In this document: piece by piece, positions 57,349 through 64,000 of the stretch
How positions within the stretch are numbered: position 1 is the stretch's first letter
Layout of the letters: each line of letters starts with the position of its first letter
Assembly: GCA_031365725.1 (NCBI GenBank)
Contig: JANLYQ010000012.1
Span: 1-64,000 of the forward strand
DNA from: JANLYQ01 sp031365725
GTDB taxonomy: Bacteria; Actinomycetota; Actinomycetes; JACCUZ01
Direction of reading: 5' to 3'
DNA length: 64,000 bases
The notes under the pieces: generated by a model
Seen by the model: the letters and a program-made list of their open reading frames with translations, nothing else
Databases searched by the model: none
What the model was told of the DNA's origin: nothing
Translations under genes and position numbers: made by a program

Positions 57349-58286
57349 ACCTCTTCCACGGCTGGACCGCGTCCGACATCCCCGATCTCAGCGGCCGTCG
57401 CGCCCTCGTCACGGGGACGACCTCTGGTCTCGGTCTCGCGACCGCGACGGCACTTGCCGCCCACGGCGCGCACGTCGTGATGACCGCGCGGGACGAAGCG
57501 CGCGGCCAGGCGGCGGTAGACGGGGTGCGCACCGAGGTGCCGGGCGCCTCGGTCGAGCTGGCTCTGCTGGACCTGGCCGACCTCGCCTCGGTGCGTGCCC
57601 TCGCCGCCGACCAGGCCGCCCAGCCGTTGGATCTGCTGGTCAACAACGCGGGAGTGATGGCGGTGCCGCACGGGTCGACCGCCGACGGCTTCGAGCGGCA
57701 GCTGGGCACCAACCACCTCGGGCACTTTGCCCTCACCGGCCTGCTGTTGCCGGCGCTGACGCAACGACCGGCCGTGCGGGTCGTGACGGTGTCGAGCATC
57801 GCGCACCGGTCCGGTGCGATGAACCTCGCCGACCTGATGTCGCAGCAGTCCTACGACCCGTGGAAGGCCTACGGGCAGTCCAAGCTGGCCAACCTGCTGT
57901 TCGTGCGCGAGCTGGCCCGGCGGGTGCGCGCAGCCGGACTGGACCTGGTCAGTGTCGGCGCGCACCCGGGCATCTCGCGGACCGAGCTGGTGGCCTCCGG
58001 TCCCGCCAAGGGGCGTGGGCTGTTCGGGGCCATGATGGGCTTGGGGACTGCGCTGGTGGCGCAGAGCGCGCGGGCCGGGGCACTGCCACAGCTGCGGGCC
58101 TCGACCGACCCGGCCGTGGTCGGCGGCGAGGTCTACGGGCCACGTGGGCTGCTGGAGGCCCGGGGTCTGCCGCAGCGGGTGGGCGTCGCGCCGCAGGCTC
58201 AGGACGATGTGGCCGCCGGGCTGCTGTGGGAGGAGTCGGTGCGCCTGACCGGAGTCGCCTTCGACGCACTGGTCGCGACGGGGTGA
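57345..58286 (+). CDS. Short-chain dehydrogenase/reductase
   Basis: A 313-residue classical-type SDR with the nucleotide motif VTGTTSGLG, NNAG in LVNNAGVMAV, catalytic Ser in VTVSSIAHRSG and YxxxK in YGQSKLANLL. It resembles the WW-oxidoreductase/retinol-dehydrogenase-like branch. It forms a three-gene unit with the aldehyde dehydrogenase and GMC genes, suggesting stepwise oxidation of an alcohol or aldehyde; the substrate is unknown. The 3' end, including the stop, is duplicated in tandem. Confidence 0.88.
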   Translation: MNLFHGWTASDIPDLSGRRALVTGTTSGLGLATATALAAHGAHVVMTARDEARGQAAVDGVRTEVPGASVELALLDLADLASVRALAADQAAQPLDLLVNNAGVMAVPHGSTADGFERQLGTNHLGHFALTGLLLPALTQRPAVRVVTVSSIAHRSGAMNLADLMSQQSYDPWKAYGQSKLANLLFVRELARRVRAAGLDLVSVGAHPGISRTELVASGPAKGRGLFGAMMGLGTALVAQSARAGALPQLRASTDPAVVGGEVYGPRGLLEARGLPQRVGVAPQAQDDVAAGLLWEESVRLTGVAFDALVATG

Positions 58287-58316
58287 GATTGCGACGGGGT
58301 GAGATTGCGACGGGGT
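58275..58316 (+). repeat. 16-base tandem repeat over the SDR stop codon
   Basis: GCGACGGGGTGAGATT at 58275-58290 and 58291-58306, then a partial third copy to 58316. The first copy contains the SDR stop. Loss or gain of a unit would not change the protein. Confidence 0.85.
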
Positions 58317-58337
58317 GGGAGGACGACGTGGTGAGGC

Positions 58338-58372
58338 GGAGGCCGACGCCCCTGCTCCGACCGTCGGCCTCC
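58338..58372. terminator. Bidirectional terminator between SDR and ABC genes
   Basis: GGAGGCCGACG (58338-58348) and CGTCGGCCTCC (58362-58372) pair perfectly over 11 bases with a 13-base loop, midway in the 125-base gap between convergent genes. No T-run. Confidence 0.6.
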
Positions 58373-58411
58373 ACCCGGCACTGGTTCGGTGCGCTCGCGG
58401 ATGCGGATTGG

Positions 58412-60205
58412 TCAGGTCGAGCTCTCGTTCGTGGCGGCTGCGTCCGAGCGCCATGAGTGCCACAGAGCCGCGTAGGCACCGTCGGCGGCGACCAGCTCGT
58501 CGTGGCTGCCGAGCTCGCTGACCCGACCGTCCTCGACGACCGCGACCCGGTCGGCGTCGTGGGCGGTGTGCAGGCGGTGGGCGATGGCGACGACGGTACG
58601 GCCGTGCAGCACCGCCGCCAGGGACCGCTCGAGGTGCCGGGCCGCCCTCGGGTCGAGCAGGGAGGTCGCCTCGTCGAGCACCAAGGTGTGCGGGTCGGCG
58701 AGCACCAGCCGGGCCAACGCGAGCTGCTGGGCCTGCGCCGGGGTGACCGGCCGACCGCCGGACCCGACCTCGGTGGCGAGACCGTCGGGCAGGGCCAGCA
58801 CCCAGTCGAGCGCCTCGACCGCCGACAGTGCCGACCGCAGGTCACCCTCGGTGGCGTCCGGCCGGGCGAGCAGCAGATTGTCGGCCACCGTTCCGACGAA
58901 GACGTGGTGCTCCTGGGTCACCAGGACGACGTGGGTGCGCAGGTCGTCCAGCGGCAAGGCCACGAGGGGCACGCCGCCCACGTCGACGGAGCCGGTGCGC
59001 GGCGGGTGGATGCCGGCGAGCAGCCGGCCCAACGTCGACTTGCCGGCGCCGGAGGGGCCGACGACGGCAAGGCGCTCACCGGGGCGCAGGTCGAGGTCGA
59101 TCCCGTGCAGCACGTCGCGATCGCCGCGGTAGGCGAAGCGCACGTCGGACACCCGCAGGTGCTCGTCGACCGGCTCGTCGTCACCGGCCTCGCGGTCCGA
59201 CGGGACGAGCTCGACACCGAGGATGCGGGCCAGCGCAGTCGCCCCGACCTGCATCTCGTCCAGCCACGAGACCAGCCGGTCGACCGGGTCGACCAGCTGC
59301 ACGGCGTACAGGGTGATCGCGGTGACCTGACCCAGACTGGCGTGAGCGCCGGACACCAGCCAGCCGCCCCAGACCAGGCTCAACGTCACCGGGATCGCGT
59401 AGGCCATCTCCATCGTCGGGAACCACACTGTTCGGATGCGCAGGGTGTAGCGCTCAGCGGCGTGCGCGTCGCCGAGGTCGCGCTCGAGGGCGGCGATGCG
59501 TCGCCGCCCGAGGCCGAGCGCCTCGACTGTGCGGGCGCCGTCGACGGTCTCGGCCAGGGTGCCGTTGAAAGCGGCATAGCACTCGCGCTCGGCGAGGTAG
59601 CCGTCGGCGGCACGGGCGAGGTACCAGCGGGTGCCGACCCACAGCAACGGACCACCGGCCAGCAGCGGCAACGCCATCAGGGGTGCGGTCAGGAAGGCCG
59701 CCAGCACGGTCAGCAGCACCGTCAGGGTGGCGACCAGCACCTCGGGCACGGCGAAGCGCACCGTGCGAGCGAGCGCCTCGACGTCGCCGGTGCTGCGGGT
59801 GACGAGGTCGCCGGTGCCGGCCCGCTCGACCGTCGACAGGGGCAGCGCCAGGACGCGGGACAGGTAGTTCTCGCGCAACGTCGCGAACACCGTCTCGGCG
59901 AGCACGAACGCCGACCGCCGCGCCCACCACGTCAGACCGGTCTGGATCAGCAGAGCCAGGGCCAGCAGCAGCGCGAGCAGGTCGAGGTGGCCGCGGGTGG
60001 TGCCGTCTCGCACCGACTGCACGATCTGACCGAGCAGCTGCGGGCCGGCCAGCGACGCCAGAGCAGCCAGGCCGTTGAGAGCGAGCATGCCCGTGAGCGC
60101 GCGGCGGTGGGTGCCGAGCAGTCGCCGGGCCTGCTCGCGCACCTGTGCCGCTGTGGCGACTGGCAGCGTGGTCGTCGTTCTACGGCGACGCAGCGGGGGC
60201 GTCAC
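58412..60205 (-). CDS. ABC exporter half-transporter, intact Walker motifs but no LSGGQ
   Basis: A 597-residue fusion of a six-helix membrane domain (~35-320) and an ATPase domain (~345-597). Walker A GPSGAGKST (383-391), Walker B LVLDEAT (D511, E512) and the switch His (H543) are intact. Where the signature LSGGQ belongs, it has VTPAQ (487-491). The partner gene immediately upstream (60202-61947, overlapping by four bases) has the reverse pattern. They should form a heterodimeric exporter of the TM287/288 or BmrCD kind with one working ATP site. The cargo is unknown. Confidence 0.88.
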   Translation of the reverse strand: MTPPLRRRRTTTTLPVATAAQVREQARRLLGTHRRALTGMLALNGLAALASLAGPQLLGQIVQSVRDGTTRGHLDLLALLLALALLIQTGLTWWARRSAFVLAETVFATLRENYLSRVLALPLSTVERAGTGDLVTRSTGDVEALARTVRFAVPEVLVATLTVLLTVLAAFLTAPLMALPLLAGGPLLWVGTRWYLARAADGYLAERECYAAFNGTLAETVDGARTVEALGLGRRRIAALERDLGDAHAAERYTLRIRTVWFPTMEMAYAIPVTLSLVWGGWLVSGAHASLGQVTAITLYAVQLVDPVDRLVSWLDEMQVGATALARILGVELVPSDREAGDDEPVDEHLRVSDVRFAYRGDRDVLHGIDLDLRPGERLAVVGPSGAGKSTLGRLLAGIHPPRTGSVDVGGVPLVALPLDDLRTHVVLVTQEHHVFVGTVADNLLLARPDATEGDLRSALSAVEALDWVLALPDGLATEVGSGGRPVTPAQAQQLALARLVLADPHTLVLDEATSLLDPRAARHLERSLAAVLHGRTVVAIAHRLHTAHDADRVAVVEDGRVSELGSHDELVAADGAYAALWHSWRSDAAATNESST

Positions 60206-61947
60206 GCGTCCTCCCCGCGGGTGACGGTGTCGCGATAGTCAGGGTGCCCGGTGAGCAGGTCGCGGTGGGTGCCGGTGGCGACGACGCGCCCGGCGACGAG
60301 GAAGGCGACGTGGTCGCAGGCCTCGAGAAGCAGCGGGCTGGCGGTGGTGACCACGGTCGTGCGCGGGCCGTGGCTGGTCCGGGTGGGACCGTGCCTGGCG
60401 TCGTGCAGCCGCTGTGCGACCAGCACTTCGGTGTGGGCGTCGACCGCACTGGTCGGCTCGATCAGCACCAGCACGTCCGAGTCGGAGAGCATGGCGCGGG
60501 CCAGCGCGAGACGTTGCCGCTGGCCGCCGGAGAAGCCCCGGCCCGCTTCCTCGACCTCGGCGTCGAGACCGTCAGGCAGGGCCTCCAGCACGTCGGCGGC
60601 CGCCGCAACCGTGACCCCGGCCATGAGCGCGGCGTCGTTGCCGACCCGACCCCATGGGTCGAGCTCGTCGCGCAGGGTCCCGGTGAACAGCCGTGGCTCG
60701 GCCTCGCTGACCAGCACCCGCTCGCGCACTCCGGCCAGGGGAAGATCCTTCAGCCGCACGCCGCCCAGGGTGACGGCGTGGCCGTCGGCCGCCTCGGCGA
60801 GCCGACCGAGTCGCAAAGCCACCGCAGCCGAGGAGTCGGGCTCGGCGCTGACCAAAGCTGTGAGCAGTCCCGGCGCGACGTGCAGACCGGACTGCGAGTC
60901 GTGCAGCACCGACTGCAGGGGAGGGAGGTCCTGGGGTGCGATGGGTTCCGGCAGGTCCGGCACCGTGCGCAGCACCGAGATGATCCGGGCCGCACCGACC
61001 AGCGAGCGGGTCAGCTTGTCGGCCCCCTCGACGGCGGTGCGGATGGGGATGACGAGGAAGAACGCGTAGCCGTAGAACGCGACGACGTCGCCGACGTCGA
61101 TGGTGCCGTCCAGGGCGAGCCGGGCGCTCAACCAGGTCACCAGCACGAGGAAGACACCGGGCAGCAGCACCTGTGCGCTGTCGAGCGTCGCCTGCGGGTT
61201 GGCGACATGGACACCAGCACGGCGCAGCTCCTCGGACTGGCGGCGATAGCGGGCGAGGAAGGCCGCCTCCCCGCCGATGCCGCGCAGCACCCGGAGACCC
61301 GCCACGGTGTCGGCGCCGAGCGAGGTGAGCCGGCCGGCCACCTCGCGCTGGGTGGCCTGCCGCCGCTGCAACGGCCGCAGCAGCGGCCCCAGCAGGAAGA
61401 CCATCGCCGGCACCCCGAGCAGGACCACGAGACCCAGGACCGCCGACGTACGCAGCAGGAGCACGGCAACCACGCCGTAGGACACCACAGCGCCGGACAG
61501 CCGCGCGGTCACGTCGAAGGCGCTGCCGATGTGCAGGGCGTCGTTGGTGGCGGCCGACACGACCTCGCCGGTGGGCAGGCGGCGGCGGATCGCGACCCCG
61601 ACCAGCGCGCTGTGCCGGCCGAGCAGCTGCATCGCGCGGTAGGACGCCCGCAACCAGTTGTCGACCGCGGTGCGGTGCCGAAGCACGCCGGCGACGGCCT
61701 GGACGACCGCGAGGCCGAGGACCACCAGCGACCAGCGGCCGGCCGCGCCGAGGTCGTGTTCGGCCACGCCCTGCTGCAGGCCGCGCCCGATTGCCGCGGG
61801 CACCAGCGCCTGCGCGACCATCCAGACCACGCCGTAGCAGACACCGGTCAGCAGCGTGTCGAGCTGCATGCGTCCGGTCCAGAGCAGGAAGCGCGCTGGT
61901 GACCGGACGTCGGGCTGGCCCGGGTCGTCGTAAGGGAGGTGGCGCAC
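60202..61947 (-). CDS. ABC exporter half-transporter, intact LSGGQ but degenerate Walker motifs
   Basis: A 581-residue partner of the gene downstream. The membrane domain (~20-310) has several hydrophobic segments (AVLGLVVLLGVPAMVFLLGP). In the ATPase domain the Walker A loop is lost (VSAEPDSSAAV at 366-376, no Lys-Ser/Thr), Walker B reads VLVLIEPTSAVD (I496 in place of Asp) and the switch His is absent (TTASPLLLE). The signature FSGGQRQRLALARA (472-485) is intact. It can thus only lend its signature to the partner's nucleotide site. The start is GTG 61947; TACCGT lies eight bases upstream. Confidence 0.87.
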   Translation of the reverse strand: MRHLPYDDPGQPDVRSPARFLLWTGRMQLDTLLTGVCYGVVWMVAQALVPAAIGRGLQQGVAEHDLGAAGRWSLVVLGLAVVQAVAGVLRHRTAVDNWLRASYRAMQLLGRHSALVGVAIRRRLPTGEVVSAATNDALHIGSAFDVTARLSGAVVSYGVVAVLLLRTSAVLGLVVLLGVPAMVFLLGPLLRPLQRRQATQREVAGRLTSLGADTVAGLRVLRGIGGEAAFLARYRRQSEELRRAGVHVANPQATLDSAQVLLPGVFLVLVTWLSARLALDGTIDVGDVVAFYGYAFFLVIPIRTAVEGADKLTRSLVGAARIISVLRTVPDLPEPIAPQDLPPLQSVLHDSQSGLHVAPGLLTALVSAEPDSSAAVALRLGRLAEAADGHAVTLGGVRLKDLPLAGVRERVLVSEAEPRLFTGTLRDELDPWGRVGNDAALMAGVTVAAAADVLEALPDGLDAEVEEAGRGFSGGQRQRLALARAMLSDSDVLVLIEPTSAVDAHTEVLVAQRLHDARHGPTRTSHGPRTTVVTTASPLLLEACDHVAFLVAGRVVATGTHRDLLTGHPDYRDTVTRGEDA

Positions 61948-61955
61948 GAGAGTCG

Positions 61956-61961
61956 ACGGTA
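61956..61961 (-). promoter_or_regulatory. Candidate leaderless -10 for the ABC exporter pair
   Basis: On the minus strand TACCGT is followed by eight bases and the GTG at 61947. The gap to the divergent guaA is 70 bases. Confidence 0.35.
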
Positions 61962-62017
61962 CGTCGGGGGGCGGACACGGCCGAAACGAGTTTCCGATGC
62001 GTGGGAGGATCGGTCTC

Positions 62018-63589
62018 GTGACAGCGACACCCGACCCGGTCCTGGTGGTCGATTTCGGTGCGCAGTATGCGCAGCTCATCGCCCGACGGGTGCGTGAGGC
62101 CAGGGTCTACAGCGAGATCGTGCCGCACACCATGCCGGTCGCCGAGATGCTGGCCAAGCGGCCGGCCGCCATCATCCTGTCCGGCGGTCCTGCGTCGGTC
62201 TACGCGTCGGGGGCGCCCTCGGTCGACCCGGCGATGTTCTCGGCAGGCGTTCCTGCCTTCGGCATCTGCTACGGCTTCCAGGCGATGGCGCTCGGGCTCG
62301 GCGGCACCGTGGCCCGCACCGGCAACGCGGAGTTCGGCCGGACCGGCCTCGAGCTCGTCGGTGGCGACACCACGCTGTTCCGCGGGCTGCCGCGCGAGCT
62401 GTCGGTGTGGATGTCGCACAACGACGCGGTTTCCGTTGCCCCCGAGGGGTTTTCGGTGGTGGCGCGCACGACCGACACCCCGGTTGCCGCGTTCGAGGAC
62501 CTCGATCGTCGGCTCGCCGGCGTGCAGTTCCACCCCGAGGTGCTGCACAGCGAGCACGGCCAGGCAGTGCTCGAGCACTTCCTCTACGAGGTCGCCGGTC
62601 TCGAGCCGATCTGGACCATGACCAGCGTCATCGACGACCAGGTGGCGGCGATCCGCGCGCAGGTCGGGTCGGGCCGGGTGATCTGCGGGCTCTCCGGCGG
62701 TGTCGACTCAGCGGTGGCAGCGGCGCTCGTGCACCGTGCCGTCGGCGACCAGCTCACCTGTGTCTTCGTCGACCACGGGCTGCTGCGCAAGGGCGAGGCG
62801 GAGCAGGTCGAGCGCGACTTCGTCGCGGCCACCGGCGTACAGCTGAAGGTGGCCGACGCCGCCAAGCGCTTCCTCGACGCGTTGGCCGGGGTGAGCGATC
62901 CGGAAGCCAAGCGCAAGGCGATCGGGCGCGAGTTCATCAGGGTCTTCGAGGAGGCTGCCCGCGAGGTCGTGGCCGAGGCCGGCGCGCACGGTGAGTCGGT
63001 CGACTTCCTGGTGCAGGGCACGCTCTACCCCGACGTCGTCGAGTCCGGCGGCGGCACCGGCACCGCCAACATCAAGAGCCACCACAACGTGGGCGGCCTG
63101 CCCGACGACCTGCAGTTCGCCCTCGTCGAGCCGCTGCGCACGCTGTTCAAGGACGAGGTACGCCGGGTCGGGCTCGAGCTCGGCCTGCCCGAGCCGATCG
63201 TGTGGCGCCAGCCGTTCCCCGGGCCGGGGCTCGGCATCCGGATCGTCGGCGAGGTCACCCAGGACCGGCTGGACATCCTGCGCGAGGCCGACGCGATCGC
63301 CCGCGAGGAGCTCACCGCCGCCGGGCTGGACCGCGAGATCTGGCAGTGCCCCGTCGTGCTGCTCGGTGACGTGCGCTCCGTCGGCGTGCAGGGCGACGAA
63401 CGCACCTATGGCCACCCGATCGTGCTGCGCCCCGTGTCGTCCGAGGACGCGATGACCGCCGACTGGACCCGGGTGCCGTACGACGTCCTCGCCCGCATCT
63501 CCACCCGCATCACCAACGAGGTGCGTGAGGTCAACCGGGTCACCCTCGACATCACCTCCAAGCCGCCCGGCACCATCGAGTGGGAGTAG
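62018..63589 (+). CDS. guaA: GMP synthase (glutamine-hydrolysing)
   Basis: Converts XMP to GMP with glutamine and ATP. The 523-residue product has a class I glutamine amidotransferase domain (VLVVDFGAQYAQLIARRVRE, nucleophile C84 in FGICYGFQAMAL, His and Glu in GVQFHPEVLHSEHG), the ATP-pyrophosphatase loop CGLSGGVDSAVAAALVHRAV and the C-terminal dimer domain ending SKPPGTIEWE. GGGAGGA (62003-62009) sets the GTG at 62018. Confidence 0.97.
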   Translation: MTATPDPVLVVDFGAQYAQLIARRVREARVYSEIVPHTMPVAEMLAKRPAAIILSGGPASVYASGAPSVDPAMFSAGVPAFGICYGFQAMALGLGGTVARTGNAEFGRTGLELVGGDTTLFRGLPRELSVWMSHNDAVSVAPEGFSVVARTTDTPVAAFEDLDRRLAGVQFHPEVLHSEHGQAVLEHFLYEVAGLEPIWTMTSVIDDQVAAIRAQVGSGRVICGLSGGVDSAVAAALVHRAVGDQLTCVFVDHGLLRKGEAEQVERDFVAATGVQLKVADAAKRFLDALAGVSDPEAKRKAIGREFIRVFEEAAREVVAEAGAHGESVDFLVQGTLYPDVVESGGGTGTANIKSHHNVGGLPDDLQFALVEPLRTLFKDEVRRVGLELGLPEPIVWRQPFPGPGLGIRIVGEVTQDRLDILREADAIAREELTAAGLDREIWQCPVVLLGDVRSVGVQGDERTYGHPIVLRPVSSEDAMTADWTRVPYDVLARISTRITNEVREVNRVTLDITSKPPGTIEWE

Positions 63590-63671
63590 ACGACACCGCG
63601 TTACCGGGCCGATACAGACGGGTGATATGTCCGAAATGACTAGTGACGTCGGGTCGATCGTGGGGTGAGGC

Positions 63672-63709
63672 TGCGGCTCGGAGCTCGTCCTCATCGGGGA
63701 GGAGCCGCA
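63672..63709 (+). terminator. Hairpin after guaA
   Basis: TGCGGCTC (63672-63679) and GAGCCGCA (63702-63709) form an eight-pair stem with a 22-base loop, 82 bases after the guaA stop and 27 before the next start. It may end guaA transcription or lie in the leader of the next gene. A weak promoter candidate upstream is TTACCG (63601-63606), 16 bases, TGATAT (63623-63628). Confidence 0.35.
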
Positions 63710-63736
63710 CGACCGACACGCATGGGGGACAACGTC

Positions 63737-64000
63737 ATGAACCGTCGTACTCTCGCCGCCGCCGGGGCCACCGCCCTGGTCGCGGCCTTCCTGCCGACCG
63801 CCGTGGCCCACGCGGCCGCACCCGCCGCGACCCGGGTGGTGGACGACCAGAACGTGCCCTGCCAGGGCGGGGTGCCCTTCTACAACTCGATCCAGGCGGC
63901 CGTCGATGCATCCGTGCCCGGTGACGTCATCAGGGTCTGCGCCGGGACCTACCACGAGAACGTCGTGGTGCGGACGCCGAACATCGTGCTCCGTGGGGCG
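63737..64000 (+). CDS. Secreted beta-helix-type protein, 5' part
   Basis: The first 88 codons of a gene that runs off the right edge. A signal peptide (MNRRTLAAAGATALVAAFLP, then TAVAHAAAPA) is followed by YNSIQAAVDASVPGDVIRVC and AGTYHENVVVRTPNIVLRGA, the opening of right-handed parallel beta-helix (NosD/pectate-lyase-like) proteins. Such proteins bind or cleave polysaccharides, but nothing catalytic is visible yet. GGGGGA precedes the ATG at 63737; an in-frame ATG at 63722 is the alternative. Confidence 0.75.
   Translation, partial: MNRRTLAAAGATALVAAFLPTAVAHAAAPAATRVVDDQNVPCQGGVPFYNSIQAAVDASVPGDVIRVCAGTYHENVVVRTPNIVLRGA

Overview
This window is high-GC DNA from the chromosome of an actinomycete (Actinomycetota). 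The evidence is the GC-rich codon use with many GTG starts, the S10/spc/alpha ribosomal gene order, a His-rich GroEL1 downstream of CIRCE operators, a BldM-type regulator next to guaB, a LexA box of the TCGAAC-N4-GTTCGA type, and an L17 with an actinobacterial C-terminal extension. It could belong to the Micrococcales (Intrasporangiaceae-like) or the Propionibacteriales; I cannot decide from sequence alone. No rRNA, tRNA, CRISPR array or insertion sequence was seen.

Layout. (1) 1-18544: end of tuf, then the S10-spc-alpha ribosomal super-operon (rpsJ to rplO, secY-adk-map, infA-rpmJ-rpsM-rpsK-rpsD-rpoA-rplQ). Most neighbours overlap by 1-8 bases. Three gaps (rplW-rplB, rplE-rpsN, rplR-rpsE) are filled by tiny reading frames that start on the upstream stop codon and end on or just before the next start. 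rpsN carries a one-base deletion in its first zinc-ligand Cys codon. A decayed DUF1707-like gene lies between map and infA. (2) 18580-27420: truA, then an accessory block before rplM: uridine-kinase-like P-loop protein, a small barrel-like protein, a GNAT protein, a 0.4-kb mosaic of repeats, a cysteine hydrolase, an ABC-F ATPase and a large secreted GH13 amylase. (3) 27577-38099: rplM-rpsI-glmM, coaA divergent from glmS, then a tight run glmS-acpS-nnrD-alr-hydrolase-UDG-tsaE joining cell-wall precursor, cofactor-repair, DNA-repair and t6A genes. (4) 38189-39602: a broken DUF222/HNH gene behind a perfect SOS box. (5) 39882-46189: tsaB-rimI-ATP-grasp-tsaD-ribokinase, a convergent methyltransferase, and a GAF-GGDEF cyclase. 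(6) 46196-54074: groES/groEL1 under two CIRCE operators, a MerR/B12-like regulator, a TPR-like protein, bldM, guaB and a guaB paralogue. (7) 54095-64000: aldehyde dehydrogenase, GMC oxidoreductase, SDR, a pair of ABC exporter half-transporters whose ATP-site motifs are split between the two proteins, guaA, and the start of a secreted beta-helix-type protein.

Regulation visible in sequence: a good sigma-A-like promoter before rplM (TTGACC-N18-TATCGT), another before infA, and a CIRCE-overlapped promoter before groES. There is also a recurring leaderless arrangement, with a -10 hexamer ending 6-8 bases before the start codon, at about a dozen genes, including an apparently bidirectional one shared by coaA and glmS.

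Most of the window is conserved core genome. The parts that most deserve follow-up are the bridging mini-genes, the rpsN deletion, the split-site ABC pair, the SOS-box pseudogene, the duplicated L17 tail and the repeat mosaic. I did not find a clearly new multi-gene system.
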